In this document: in pieces, positions 18,519-28,346 of the stretch
Numbering within the stretch: the first letter of the stretch is position 1
Layout: each line of letters begins with the position of its first letter
The notes under the pieces: model-generated
What the model saw: only the letters and a program-made list of their open reading frames with translations
The model's database searches: none
What the model was told of the DNA's origin: nothing
Source of the DNA: Candidatus Kouleothrix ribensis
GTDB taxonomy: Bacteria > Chloroflexota > Chloroflexia > Chloroflexales > Roseiflexaceae
Assembly (NCBI GenBank): GCA_016722075.1
Contig: JADKGW010000001.1
Coordinates: 806,001 to 870,000 of the forward strand
Direction of reading: 5' to 3'
DNA: 64,000 bases
Position numbers and translations under genes: made by a program

Positions 18519-19003
18519 GCCCAACGCCGGGCGCATCAGCCGCGCCGCCACGATAGATCGGGACTGCCTTTATCTCCATGATACCACGAACAATCGCGAC
18601 GATCTCGGTCGCCGGAACGGCGTCGGCTGGATGCGCTGGTTGGGCGGCACCACGCCGGAGGGCCGCGCTGACGTGCCAACGGTGTTGGCGCCCGAGGGCG
18701 CTGCCTGGCATGCCGTCCGAGGGCGTTCCTTTTCAGCGCTGCTGGGCGCGATGACGGTCGGATGCGTACCCCGCGATGGCGCCCGAGGGCGCTGCCCGCG
18801 ATGGCGTTCCCACCACGATGGCAGCCGGATGCGCGGCCTGGGATAGCGTCCGCGGGCGTTCCCGGCGCTGGCCTGTCCAGGCAATGCATGCGTTTCGCGT
18901 GACGGCGCTCGGATGCCCGATTCGCGCGCGATGGCGGTCAGGCCGCAGCAATCATGGGGCTGAATCGGGCGCTGATCGTCAATCCAATGGGCCGCTCGTG
19001 CCC
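18519..19003 (-). repeat. Non-coding cassette 11 (attC 18519-18645 plus body)
   Basis: Boxes GCCCAAC/GTTGGGC. Loop GATAGATCGGGACTGCC with TTTATCTCCATG. A single non-coding cassette between two gene cassettes. Confidence 0.9.
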
Positions 19004-19131
19004 GCCCAACGAGTTGCCCATCAGCCGCGCCGCTGTGATGAACCGCGATAGCATTATAGCCGAAACTGGCTGCCAAAATCGGGGCGATCTCGCTCGCCGC
19101 GAGCGGCGTCGGCTGGATGGGCGTGTTGGGC
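19004..19131 (-). repeat. attC of the Imm5-like cassette
   Basis: Boxes GCCCAAC/GTTGGGC, left arm GTTGCCCATCAGCCGCG. The neighbouring gene ends inside this site. Confidence 0.88.
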
Positions 19132-19845
19132 CGCTTTCGCAGTTGCTCGATGCCAGGCTTCAGGAATCACGGTGCTGAGCCACCACGACCAAAAGTCTTT
19201 ACATCGCGATAGTTCAGGACGATTATCCGGCAGCGTTGCGTACACCAGTGCCGCCATTCCCGCAGCGTCGCCCTGTCCACAAAACCCAATATCTACGTCC
19301 GTGAGTTTATCTGTGGCAACGTGTTGCTGGCTGCGCACAATCGTAATCTGATTGAGGGAACGAAGTGGCGTGGAGCCACAGACCTCGCGGAGGGCATGGT
19401 ATGCCGCTGCACCTGCACACCACGCGCTGGTCGACAGTTCGAGCTCGTCATATCCATATGAATTGCCGGTGGCGTGGTACGCGTGTTCAAGATAGATGCT
19501 GATACGCCAACTTGAAGATGGGAGTCGGCCGAGCAACACGCGATCGGCTAAGGTGACCAGACGCGACGGTAGACGTTCGTTCGGTAGACTCTGCTCAAAC
19601 AGCGGAAGGACGCGTTGCGCGGTGAGTAGAGCAGCCCATCCCCAAATATAAGATGCCCGTATCGGCTCGGTGCTCTGTAGATAGAGATAGAGTTGACGGC
19701 GCGTTATCGGGCGAAGACCAAACTCGGGGTGATCAACAACTTCTTGCCAAGCTGCATCAACAAGGGTTTGCATTGCGAGTGGAAGTGGTGCCATATCTGC
19801 GTCTTGTTTTGCCCATCCGTTTAACGGATAGGGCATACCATGCAA
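19054..19845 (-). CDS. Imm5-like immunity protein
   Basis: Up to 263 residues, all-helical. The pattern WGWAALLTAQRVLPLFEQSLPNE, SRLVTLADRVLLGRLP, AYHALREVCGS, and a closing WSWWLSTVIPEAWHRA resembles the Imm5 family of immunity proteins that protect against polymorphic toxins. That assignment rests on remembered sequence rhythm, so it is tentative. The stop lies inside the attC: the last 25 or so residues (AQHAHPADAARGERDRPDFG) are translated attC, so the recombination site doubles as coding sequence. Possible starts are at 19845 or the Met at codon 18. Confidence 0.55.
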   Translation of the reverse strand: MHGMPYPLNGWAKQDADMAPLPLAMQTLVDAAWQEVVDHPEFGLRPITRRQLYLYLQSTEPIRASYIWGWAALLTAQRVLPLFEQSLPNERLPSRLVTLADRVLLGRLPSSSWRISIYLEHAYHATGNSYGYDELELSTSAWCAGAAAYHALREVCGSTPLRSLNQITIVRSQQHVATDKLTDVDIGFCGQGDAAGMAALVYATLPDNRPELSRCKDFWSWWLSTVIPEAWHRATAKAAQHAHPADAARGERDRPDFGSQFRL

Positions 19846-19897
19846 TAATTCTGCAAAAGGAAGAGTTTCATAATGGTGCGTGGTTGTGGTGGTAGCG

Positions 19898-20383
19898 GCC
19901 CAACGCCTGGCGCATCAGCCGCGCCGCCATGATAGATCGGAATGGCGTGTGTGCCCGATCCACATTCCAAAATCGGCACGATCTCGCTCGCCGGCACGGC
20001 GTCGGGCTGCATGCGCTGGTTGGGCGGCACCGCGCCGGAGGGACGTGACGACCTGCCAACCATGTTGGCGCCCGCAGGCGCTGCCTGGGATGGCCTTTGA
20101 GGGCGTTCCGCTTCAGCGCAGTTGGACGCGACGACGCTCGGATGCGCGGCCTGCGACATCGTCCGAGGGCGGTGCCGGCGATCCGGTTCCCACCACGACG
20201 GCGGTCGGATGCGTTCCTTTGGGATAGCGCTCGAGGGCGTTGCCGGCGCTGGCCTGTCCAGGCAATGGATGCGTTGCCCGTGACGGCGCTCGGATGCCCG
20301 ATTCGCACGGGTTGGCGGTCAGGCCGCAGCAATCACCGGGCTGATCGTGCGCTGATCGTCAATCCAATGGTTCGCTCGTGCCC
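19898..20383 (-). repeat. Non-coding cassette 12 (attC 19898-20025 plus body)
   Basis: Boxes GCCCAAC/GTTGGGC. Loop GATAGATCGGAATGGCGTGT with CGATCCACATTCC, shared with the attC at 47637. Confidence 0.9.
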
Positions 20384-20869
20384 GCCCAACGTCTGGCGCA
20401 TCAGCCGCGCCGCCCCAATCGATCGGGACTGCCTTCACGCCATGATAGCACGAAAAATCAGCACGATCTCGCTCGCCGCACAGCGGCGTCGGGCTGCATG
20501 CGCTGGTTGGGCGGCACTACGCCGGAGGGCCGCGCTAACCTGCCAGCCATGTTGGCGCACGCGGGCGGTGCCTGGGATAGCGTCCGAGGGCGTTCCTTCC
20601 TGGCGCTGGTGGACGCGACGGCGGTCGGATGCCCTTCCCGTGATGGCGCCCGAGGGCGTTCCCGTGATTCCGTTCCCACCAGCACGGCCGCCGCAGGCGT
20701 TCCCCGCGATGGCGTCCGTAGGCGTTCCCGGTGCTAGCCTGTCCAGGCACAGGATGCGTTGCCCGTGATGACGCGCGCATGCCCGATTCGCACACGCTGG
20801 CGGTCGGGCCGCAGCAATTACGGGGCTGAATCATGCGCTGACCTTTCATCGCATGGGCCGCTCGTGCCC
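20384..20869 (-). repeat. Non-coding cassette 13 (attC 20384-20512 plus body)
   Basis: Boxes GCCCAAC/GTTGGGC. Loop CAATCGATCGGGACTGCC. The body is more divergent than most (CAGCACGGCCGCCGCAGG). Confidence 0.9.
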
Positions 20870-21359
20870 GCCCAACGCCTGGCGCATCAGCCGCGCCGCA
20901 CCCGTAGATCGGGATGCCATTGGAGCAGAAACGATGTGTCAAAATCGCGTCGATCTCGGTCGCCGCACAGCGGCGTCGGGCTGCATGCGCTGGTTGGGCG
21001 GCACCACCCCGGAGGCACGCGCTGACCTGCCAGCCATGTTGGCGTTCGCGGGCGTTCCCTGTGATGGCGTCCGCAGGCGTTCCTCCGTAACGCGGTTGGG
21101 CGCGATGGCGGTCGGATGCGTTCCTTTGGCAGAGCGCCCGAGGGCGGTGCCGGCGATTCCGTTCCCACCACGATGGCGGCCGGATGCGTGCCGTTGGGAT
21201 GGCGTCCGAGTGCGTTCCCGGTGCTGGCCTGTCCAGGCAATGGATGCGTTGCCCGTGATGGCGGTCGGATGCCTGATTCGTGCGCGTTGGCAGTCGGGCC
21301 ACAGCAATCACCGGGCTGAATCAGGCGCTGGCTTCTCCACAGATAGGCTGCTCGTGCCC
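20870..21359 (-). repeat. Non-coding cassette 14 (attC 20870-20999 plus body)
   Basis: Boxes GCCCAAC/GTTGGGC. Loop ACCCGTAGATCGGGATGCC, shared with the attC at 33941 and nearly with the gene attC at 49575. At 490 bp the longest member. Confidence 0.9.
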
Positions 21360-21843
21360 GCCCAACGAGTTGCGCATCAGCCGCGCCGCCACGATAGATC
21401 GGGATCGTCTTCACGCCATGATAGCACGAAAAATCGGCACGATCTCGGTCGCCGGCACGGCGTCGGGCTGCATGCGCTGGTTGGGCGGCACCACGCCGGA
21501 GGTGCGTGATCACCTGCCGGACGTGATAGCGCGCGAGGGCGCGGCCTGGGATGGCGTTCGGATGCGTTTCATCCGGCGCGCTTGGGCGCGATAGCGGGTG
21601 GATGCGTGCCCCGTGATGGCGCCCGAGCGCGTTCCCGGCGATTCCGTTCCCACCACGATGGCGGTCGGATGCGTGCCCTGGGATCACATCCGCAGGCGTT
21701 CCCGGTGCTAGCCTGTCCAGGCAGGGGATGCGTTGCCCGTGATGGCGCTCGGATGCCCGATTCGCGCGTGATGGCGGTCTGGTCGCAGCAATCACGGGGT
21801 TGAATCGGGCGTTGGCTTCGCCGCACAGCGGCTACTCGTGCCC
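21360..21843 (-). repeat. Non-coding cassette 15 (attC 21360-21486 plus body)
   Basis: Boxes GCCCAAC/GTTGGGC. Loop GATAGATCGGGATCGTC. Last of a run of four before the duplicated membrane-protein cassette. Confidence 0.9.
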
Positions 21844-21971
21844 GCCCAACGTGTTGCGCTTCAGTTGCGCCGCATCGATAGAGCGGGATGACTGTTGAGC
21901 CGAAATCAGTTTTCAAAATAGGCACGATCTTGAGGCCGCGAAGCGGTGTCAACTGCAAGCGCGTGTTGGGC
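21844..21971 (-). repeat. attC of duplicated membrane cassette, copy 1
   Basis: Boxes GCCCAAC/GTTGGGC. Inner sequence GTGTTGCGCTTCAGTTGCGC is the same as at 51391, showing that attC and gene were copied together. Confidence 0.92.
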
Positions 21972-22693
21972 CGCGCGGCTATTGCTTGACACTTCCTCCG
22001 ACTATGCGCCTTTGAAATCCTAGAACGAGCACGTTCGTGTCAAGCGCCTGGCATACTTCCTGGCTTCTGAGCAGCTTGCCATATGCATCTTCAACTATAC
22101 AAGGATACTCATCGTGAGAATTGCTGGATAAATTCCATGGCCGCACGTTCGCCTGCCTGGACGTTCCTTGCTTTTAGAACGCTGATGAACAAAATTGTTC
22201 GAACCTCGGAGCCGAGGCATGCTCGGAGCTTTGTTAGGTATTCTTCGTATTGGGCACGCTCCTGATTATGCCGTTGCAAAAAACCTTTTTGTACTTTCGC
22301 AAATACAGCTGTAGGATTGTTGATCCAAACATAGCCTCCCGAATATGACAGCCGACCGATATAGGGTTGCTGTTTTCCTGGGATCAACGCTCCTATTGAG
22401 GCCAGAAAGGCGCGCAGTGTTTCGGGCGTAAGCTCTACAGCAGAAAAGAGCGTAATGGCAGGTGTTGATTTGTTGTAATTTTCGATGCTGTCGGAAATAA
22501 AAGCGCTCCCAAAGATACTGCACGTGCCAATCACAACTATCAACCAAAAATATGGTGTATTGGCAGAGATGCGAATAAGAAAGAGTCCAAACCAGAAGCC
22601 AGTGGTGTAAAGAAAATCGCGGAGGACAACTTTGGTACGACACGTTCGATCAAAATTGATGAGCCAAGGCCCTTCACTTCGTCGAAGATGATA

Positions 22694-23837
22694 TAGTAAT
22701 CCTAAATGAGTTGTAAACTTGGCATATACATACGGAGCTTTTCGAATTTGAACGAGAGCGTATTCAATGCTTCCTCAAATAAGTTGAGAACTGCCTGAAA
22801 ATTGATGCATTCCCGCCAGTGTTTTCGTACATATTGCTTGGCTTTTAACCAAACATCTTCCATTGGGTTTTGCTCTGGCGCATTCGGTGCGAAAAGGATG
22901 CAGTGGACGCTCCATTCGTCTTTTGGCAGCTTGTAATTGACACCTTCGAGGTATTCTTGCATTTCTGTACCGCGATGATAGGATGCACCATCCCAAATGA
23001 GGACGATCCGTTTCCCTGGGAATTGTTCCCGCACATACTCGACAAAAATCATCGTCCAATCACCATTTGCCGTATCCGTTGGAATTGCGCATATGTCTGC
23101 TGTACACAATTCAATGGCCCCGTAGTAGGTTTGTCGCTCGCGAAAATTCGTCATTGGAATGCTGATTCGTTCGCCCCGTGGCCCCCAAACATAGCCACAC
23201 GCATCGTTCCAGAGGACATGACACTGATCCACAAACACCACCACCAGGCTCCCATCCGCAATGGCCGCCGCGTGTGCAGTCAAAAAGTCAAGGATTTCTT
23301 TTTTTTGCGGCAACCAGCGCAGCATCATGCCGAGGATTCGTGTGCTGGGCTTTTTATACGTTATTTTTGCCTCATCGAGCAGTTGGTAATAGCTTTGCTG
23401 CGATTGAAACACGATGCCATAGGTTGTTTCGATGTGCGTTTGGAGGAGTGCGACAGACCATTCTTGTTGATCTTGCAACCAATCAAGCACGGATTGTCGT
23501 TCTTCAGGCGACAGATAGGGTTGCATCCCTTGATACTTCAAGGTAAATCCATCTACTCCATACTGCGCATAGGCTTTCTTTGCCTGGCTAATAAACCCAG
23601 GGGTGACATCCAACATCTCACTAATCGCTGCATACAAATACCCGAGCAGCGCGAGTTTTACTGCGAGTGCGCGTCGATACTCGCGTGAATCATGGGGTTC
23701 AGCCAGAAAGGCGGTGATATCTTCAGGAATAGGAGCCATACCGCACCTCACAAAGTGGCACACCCGTACTTGGGCGAAGCGTTGCGTACAATCGTGGAAC
23801 CAGTATACCACGTTTTAGAAATCAGATAGGGATGCTA
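22694..23837 (-). mobile_element. IS630-family insertion sequence (1144 bp)
   Basis: Comparison with the uninterrupted copy (GATGATAGCCGAC near 52235) fixes the borders: a TA at 22692-22693 and at 23838-23839, the duplication typical of IS630/Tc1-type elements. The ends TAGTAATCC and, inverted, TAGCATCCC are imperfect repeats. Confidence 0.93.
22702..23739 (-). CDS. IS630-family transposase
   Basis: 345 residues from the ATG at 23739 (GAGGTG upstream; the frame continues to 23811). The N-terminal helix-turn-helix pair (LAVKLALLGYLYAAISEMLD, FTLKYQGMQPYLSPEE) is followed by the DDE domain: VVFVDQCHVLWN with the first Asp, VLIWDGASYHRG with the second, and FAPNAPEQNPMEDVW with the final Glu. 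All catalytic residues are present and the frame is intact, so it may be active. Confidence 0.95.
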   Translation of the reverse strand: MAPIPEDITAFLAEPHDSREYRRALAVKLALLGYLYAAISEMLDVTPGFISQAKKAYAQYGVDGFTLKYQGMQPYLSPEERQSVLDWLQDQQEWSVALLQTHIETTYGIVFQSQQSYYQLLDEAKITYKKPSTRILGMMLRWLPQKKEILDFLTAHAAAIADGSLVVVFVDQCHVLWNDACGYVWGPRGERISIPMTNFRERQTYYGAIELCTADICAIPTDTANGDWTMIFVEYVREQFPGKRIVLIWDGASYHRGTEMQEYLEGVNYKLPKDEWSVHCILFAPNAPEQNPMEDVWLKAKQYVRKHWRECINFQAVLNLFEEALNTLSFKFEKLRMYMPSLQLI

Positions 23838-24020
23838 TAGCCGACTGGTGGCCAGAGATACGGCAGCCAGATCACAAGCGTCAGCCCAATCAGTCCGAAA
23901 ATAAAGAACCAAGCAGTCAATGGCATTGACATCGATAGTATTCCAGTTTATGGCGATAGCTTCATTACTCACCATTGTACCGCATGAGCGATAACAAGTG
24001 GCACGGATTCGATTTGCGCG

Positions 24021-24147
24021 GCCCAACGGTCAGCATTCAGCCGCGCCGCACACTAGATCGGTATAAGTGTAAGCACAATTCTGGTTTCCAAAATGGCTCC
24101 GATCTCGATCGCTGCGCAGCGGTGTCGGCTGAAATGTGTTGTTGGGC
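24021..24147 (-). repeat. attC of the HEAT-repeat cassette
   Basis: Boxes GCCCAAC/GTTGGGC. Left arm GGTCAGCATTCAGCCGCG, right arm GTCGGCTGAAATGTGTT. Copy 1 and copy 2 of the duplicated cassette stop matching right after the left box here. Confidence 0.88.
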
Positions 24148-24230
24148 CGTGCCTTCGGGGCCGTAATGCTTTACGTCTGAGACTCTTCGGCGGCCGTGAA
24201 GCACAGGAACCGTATGACCGACGTAGCACT

Positions 24231-24734
24231 CTATTGCAGTCCAATGTTGCGGAGTGCTATCTCGATCCACGCCACAACAGCTGAGTCAGGGTCAGCCTGA
24301 AGTGCTCGAATACATTCCAAGTCATCAGCATCGATATTCTGCATCCCAATCATTGCTTCGAGTGCTTGGCGGCGAACGAATGGACTCGCATCCTGCAATG
24401 CCGCAATAATCGCGGCTTTGGCGGCCATCTCGTTCGGGCCGATCTGTGACAGAGATTTGATCGCTGCCTGACGGTGACCGAATGCGGGATGGTGTGTAAC
24501 GCTTATCAGCATCGGTATAGCTTGCGTTGCTTGGGCGCCGAGGCATCCCAAGGCCACGGTCGCCCAAAAGATAACCTCATCATTCTCGGAAGTCAAGGCG
24601 TGAATCAACACCTGGATGTCAACGACATCAGCAGGCGTGAGAGAGCCTAAAATCAATTTGGCCTTGTGGCGGTGGCGCTGATTGGTTGATGTCAACCAGG
24701 CGAACCACTGCTCGGGCGTGCCGTTGATCGGCAT
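24231..24734 (-). CDS. HEAT-repeat protein
   Basis: 167 residues built of paired helices of about 35 residues: DIQVLIHALTSENDEVIFWATVALGCLG, AIPMLISVTHHPAFGHRQAAIKSLSQIG, AAIIAALQDASPFVRRQALEAMIGM, CIRALQADPDSAVVAWIEIALRNIG. This is a HEAT-type solenoid, usually a protein-binding scaffold. The first 30 residues (TPEQWFAWLTSTNQRHRHKA) look like a cap. The gene is intact. A DDE insertion sequence sits 33 bp upstream of its start, so its own promoter may have been cut off. Confidence 0.85.
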   Translation of the reverse strand: MPINGTPEQWFAWLTSTNQRHRHKAKLILGSLTPADVVDIQVLIHALTSENDEVIFWATVALGCLGAQATQAIPMLISVTHHPAFGHRQAAIKSLSQIGPNEMAAKAAIIAALQDASPFVRRQALEAMIGMQNIDADDLECIRALQADPDSAVVAWIEIALRNIGLQ

Positions 24735-24767
24735 ATGTTGCTCACATCATGCTACCAAAGCTTGTCA

Positions 24768-26263
24768 CCTAGATTTGGCCCCAATTGATGGCGATGTGCT
24801 GGGGCCGTAGGCGCACATCCAAGCTACGGGCGAGATTGCGGACGCGTGGGGCGCGTTGGTTCAGCACCACTTCCACAATCCGCCCACGGGCATTGTGGAC
24901 GAGAAAGCCGCTGATATGGAAGATATCGCGCACCATCCGTTTGAGGCCATAGCGGCGCAGCTTGGGCTCGTGATCGCTCAGCCACTGGCGCGCCCAGACG
25001 ATCACGTTATGGGCCAGGCTGCCCAGCAGCGTGAGCATCTGTTGCGCGGCGAACCGCTTCTTGCTCCGTTTCGTCAGGCCGATGCCCTGCTTGTCGTCCT
25101 TGAAGCTCGTCTCGACCCCACCACCACGCATGTCGTAGCACTGCACATACGCCAGCAGTACCGCCTGATGGTCCAAGACCTGCGCCTGGGGCTGGTTCGT
25201 TTCGGCAATCACATCAGCCGCCAGCAGGGTCGTGATGATCACCGCATACTCCCACTGCCCGTTCTTCTGCTTCCAGCGGACGGCGATCCGCCCGACCGGA
25301 CGCACGTATTCGGGCGCGGGCGTCGCCACCCACCCGACCTGGCGTCCTGCGATCTGCGGGTCATCGATCCATTCCGTCACGCTCACGCCCAGCTTGCGCG
25401 CCCGCTGGCGCGAGTAATCTTTGGTGAGGATGTGATAGCCGCGCGCCAACGCCCAGTTGATGTCGTCGATACTGCCGCCGCCCGAGTCGATGCGCAGGAT
25501 GGTGCGCTGGCGTTTGGCCTCGTCCAGCTCCAGCACTTGCTCGGCCGCGTTGACCAGGGGATCAGCGCTTTGGTCAGCCCGACCGTGCCCGCAAAGAGTT
25601 GATCGGTCACAATCTCACCATAGCGACTGGCCAGCACGCGCCCGAGCTGGCGCCCGCGGCGGTTGCGCTGGTTGGCGAAATAGCCTTTGGTGGCCAGCGC
25701 GGCTTTCGAGCCACAGGGCATGCCGCTCAGATCGACATCCAGCAATTGGTACTGGCGGGCGTAGGCATGCCGATAGCCCCGGCTGTGCTGGCGATAGATG
25801 ATGGTCAGTGCCGCCGTCAACTGCTGCACGTTGGTCGCGGTGCAGGCGTTCAATGTCGCCTGAATGCTCGATTGCTCGGCACAGGCCTCCCGGCCAAACG
25901 CCTCCTGCAAGGCGCGATCGCTCCGCAGCAGCGTATTGGCCTCCACGATGCCGTGGGCACCGGCCAGAATGGTGACCAAGGCATCAGTCAGCTTGCCCAT
26001 GGGCGTATGGATGACCGTCTTCTGCACAATCTTCACCTGTTCCCGCACCGGCACCAAGAAATCGATCTGCCGCAGATACAGCCCCAATGCAGCCAGCGAT
26101 GCGACAGGCGTAAAGGTCGTGGTCGGCGCCGTGGTAGACTGGGCCATGATGAGCCTCCTTTTTCGTGACGGTGAAATCCCGAAAAGGTATGGCTCATCAT
26201 GCATTTTTCTGCAACCGCATTACGCCCAGCGGCATCGTGTCGCCAATTGGAGCCAAAACTAGG
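24768..26263 (-). mobile_element. DDE insertion sequence, copy 2 (1496 bp, inverted)
   Basis: Same element as at 6398 but in the opposite direction and one base shorter. Ends CCTAGATTTGG and CCAAAACTAGG; target duplication TGTCA at 24763-24767 and 26264-26268. Confidence 0.95.
24769..26147 (-). pseudogene. DDE transposase in two overlapping frames
   Basis: The start ATG at 26147 follows AAGGAGG. The first frame runs unbroken through LLDVDLSGMPCGSKAALATK, then needs one -1 step at about 25570 (after LTKAL) to continue as DPLVNAAEQVLELDEAKRQR to the C terminus. Copy 1 has the same step, so it was present before the element moved. It is either a programmed frameshift or a defect carried by an element mobilised in trans. 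Apart from that step the coding sequence looks complete. Confidence 0.75.
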
Positions 26264-26350
26264 TGTCAGGGAAGCTGCGACAAAGCCGGTCAGGATTGAG
26301 CACGAGCATTTTACCGCTGTTGGGTTGATACGATGAAACGGCGTGGCCCG

Positions 26351-26480
26351 GCCCAACGCCTTGCCCATCAGTTGCGCCGCCACTCATAGATCGGTACTGC
26401 CTTCGGGCCGATTCTGACCTTCAAAAAAGCTCCGATCTCGCTCGACGCGTAGCGGCGTCAACTGCATGGGCTTGTTCGGC
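26351..26480 (-). repeat. attC before the frameshifted 26584 gene
   Basis: Boxes GCCCAAC/GTTCGGC, left arm TTGCCCATCAGTTGCGCC, right arm GTCAACTGCATGGGC. Similar inner sequence to the attC at 41348. Confidence 0.9.
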
Positions 26481-26583
26481 GGCTCCGCCGTCGAGTTTAC
26501 GGGTGATTTGACCGTTTGAGTTGATTCAAGAGCTGTGGCGTAATCTTGTGTCGTTCTAACAGGGTCAAATCCGCAAGCTGGAG

Positions 26584-27170
26584 CTATAATGCGCTTTGGA
26601 CCGCAGGATGCATCGCTTCACGCGCCAAGGGCATTGGTTGCGCATTTGGATCCCAGACAAAATCGTTGGGATCAAGTTGCAAGTCATCATCGGCAATCCG
26701 GAATGCAGCCTCAATCGCACGCGATCCGGCCTCATCAGCCGGTTGTACCTCGCCAGAAAGGTAACATTGAGCTGCACTAATGCTGGCCGCAGCTGCATCC
26801 TCGTCTGCTTCCTGTGGTCCTTCCGGACCATCATCATGATTGTAGGGGCTGGTAGAAAAAGCATCCAGCGCTATCTGCACCTGCTCAAGTATATCTGGGC
26901 GTTGTCCAGCAAGGCCCGCCCACATGCTCTCTAATACGGGTCGCCAAGTCAGAGTAAAGTCGCTTCGCTGGGATGCTGGTAACTGTTCATGATACCGCAT
27001 CAGACGTTCAGCACAGGCGAGCGCATAGGCAGTGCGTGCAAGCGGAGAGAGGAGGAGAGCCGACTATGTAGCTCTTGCCGTACATCGCCGAAATAGAGCA
27101 GGCCGTGTCGGCGGACTTGTTCACGAGCCAAGTCACCCCGCGTCGGATACAGCTTACTATAGTCCGTCAT
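26584..27170 (-). pseudogene. Hypothetical protein, frameshifted
   Basis: Two minus-strand frames form one gene. MTDYSKLYPTRGDLAREQVRRHGLLYF.. runs from about 27170 and leaves its frame in a CT-rich stretch near 27050; the other frame then reads LSPLARTAYALACAERLM followed by RYHEQLPASQRSDFTLTWR. The helical ALACAERL pattern recalls DUF416- and Imm-type helical families, but I cannot name it. The C-terminal part has an acidic segment (GPEGPQEADEDAAAAS). A one-base change separates it from an intact gene of about 195 residues, so decay or a sequencing error are both possible. Confidence 0.65.
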
Positions 27171-27248
27171 ACGATTCCTGTCCCGCGTCACGTTGCCATC
27201 TTGCCACCACTATCCACAGCTTTCAAGGAGTACAACTTTGATAGAACC

Positions 27249-27350
27249 GCCGAACGGGTTGGCATTCAGCTGCCGCGAGCGCTGCACAAAACGACTTCAA
27301 AACCGAACGATCTCGCGCGCGAAGCGGTCAGCTGCAATGCCGGGTTGGGC
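27249..27350 (-). repeat. Short-type attC of the ADP-ribosylglycohydrolase cassette
   Basis: 102 bp, boxes GCCGAAC/GTTGGGC, arms TTGGCATTCAGCTGCCGCG and GCGGTCAGCTGCAATGCC. Confidence 0.88.
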
Positions 27351-27402
27351 CGGGCACAGCTCGCAAGCATGAGGCTGAGATCGAATTGTGCCAATTTCAG
27401 GC

Positions 27403-28335
27403 TCATTGTGTGTCACGGTAGTGCTCGATCAAGCTCAAGAGTTGACGATCCAAAACCTCGATGTAGCTGCGCCCGTATGGGCCATCTTCAAGCGCATACA
27501 CCAAGTGCGGTGGCAAATCATGCGTAACTTCTTTGCTACAGGAGGCGGCACCAAGCGCAATCGCTGCGACAGTATCCACATCGCCAGTAAAATTGATACA
27601 GTCTTGAAGCATCTGACTCAATCGGTTATTGCGAATCACAGCAGTAACCGCCGCACGCACGCTCATCCATCCCTTACTCTTGACTTTGCCGCTCCACGGC
27701 ACCGACCAATTATAGCCAGGGACATAGGTGTCAAGGAACTGAGCAACTTCGGCTTTCGGCCCCACGTGGTAGAGGAAGTAGTGGGTCATCAGGGCAACGG
27801 CATTGGCTGCGGTGATGCCATCTGCGGTGTTGTGCGTGAGTTTGGCTTGGAGTGTACCTTTCTTGAGCACCGTGACTACGTCGGGGAAGATTCCGATCGG
27901 ACACGCGCGCATTGCTGCACCACTCTTGTCGCTGTATGGTTCAATCTCCGCCAGAAACTGTGTCCCACTCTGGATCTGTGTGAGAAAGGCATGAAAGCCG
28001 CCGGCATACCCCTCCCGGGGATCACGTTTGAAGGCGGCAACAAAGTAATCCGCGAGCAGTTGCGGGCTCCAGGGTTGAGCGGAAAGGATCGCCTCAGTTA
28101 CGGCCAAACTCATTTGCGTATCATCGGTGTATTGGCCGGGATAGGTTGCGTGACGTGGATGCTGGACATAATGCGAAAGATCATTGTGTTGCGCGACCAA
28201 TTCAGGCGCATACTCGAAACCCGCACCATAGGCGTCACCAACCGCTAATTCGAGTAACATTGCCAAACGCTCCAGTTGGAATGAAGTGAGCGAGACAGTG
28301 AATGAATGAATGGCTTTGATTGTACCACAGGCCAT
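27403..28335 (-). CDS. ADP-ribosylglycohydrolase (DraG/ARH family)
   Basis: About 310 residues, the usual family size. The metal and substrate motifs are all present: LAVGDAYGAGFEYA near the N terminus, YTDDTQMSLAVTEAIL, SGAAMRACPIGIFPD, THNTADGITAANAVAL, and FTGDVDTVAAIALGAA near the C terminus. These Asp and Thr residues bind two magnesium ions and the ADP-ribose. The enzyme removes ADP-ribose from proteins or nucleic acids and could reverse toxin-made modifications. The ATG at 28335 and the Met at 28260 are both possible starts; the first gives the expected N-terminal helix (SFQLERLAMLLEL). Confidence 0.93.
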   Translation of the reverse strand: MACGTIKAIHSFTVSLTSFQLERLAMLLELAVGDAYGAGFEYAPELVAQHNDLSHYVQHPRHATYPGQYTDDTQMSLAVTEAILSAQPWSPQLLADYFVAAFKRDPREGYAGGFHAFLTQIQSGTQFLAEIEPYSDKSGAAMRACPIGIFPDVVTVLKKGTLQAKLTHNTADGITAANAVALMTHYFLYHVGPKAEVAQFLDTYVPGYNWSVPWSGKVKSKGWMSVRAAVTAVIRNNRLSQMLQDCINFTGDVDTVAAIALGAASCSKEVTHDLPPHLVYALEDGPYGRSYIEVLDRQLLSLIEHYRDTQ

Positions 28336-28346
28336 GATGGTGCCTG

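Larger units (their letters stand above)
22109..23932 (-). pseudogene. Membrane protein (duplicated cassette, copy 1) split by IS630-type element
   Basis: This is the same gene as at 51656-52330. Removing 22694-23837 and one TA restores a frame of about 226 residues. Two N-terminal membrane segments (LTAWFFIFGLIGLTLVIWLP; TTGFWFGLFLIRISANTPYFW..) and a hydrophilic C-terminal domain can be read. This copy ends AAMEFIQQFSR, probably the original C terminus, because copy 2 has small deletions there. Function unknown. The IS interrupts codons between the first and second membrane segment. Confidence 0.88.

Noticed and set aside
22870..23688. 272-codon plus-strand frame opposite the IS630 transposase
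   Set aside because: Shadow of the transposase gene with no recognisable motif.
24856..25602. 248-codon plus-strand frame over the second DDE element (and the same frame at 7060-7806)
   Set aside because: Opposite strand of the transposase gene, identical in both copies because the element is duplicated; no independent evidence.
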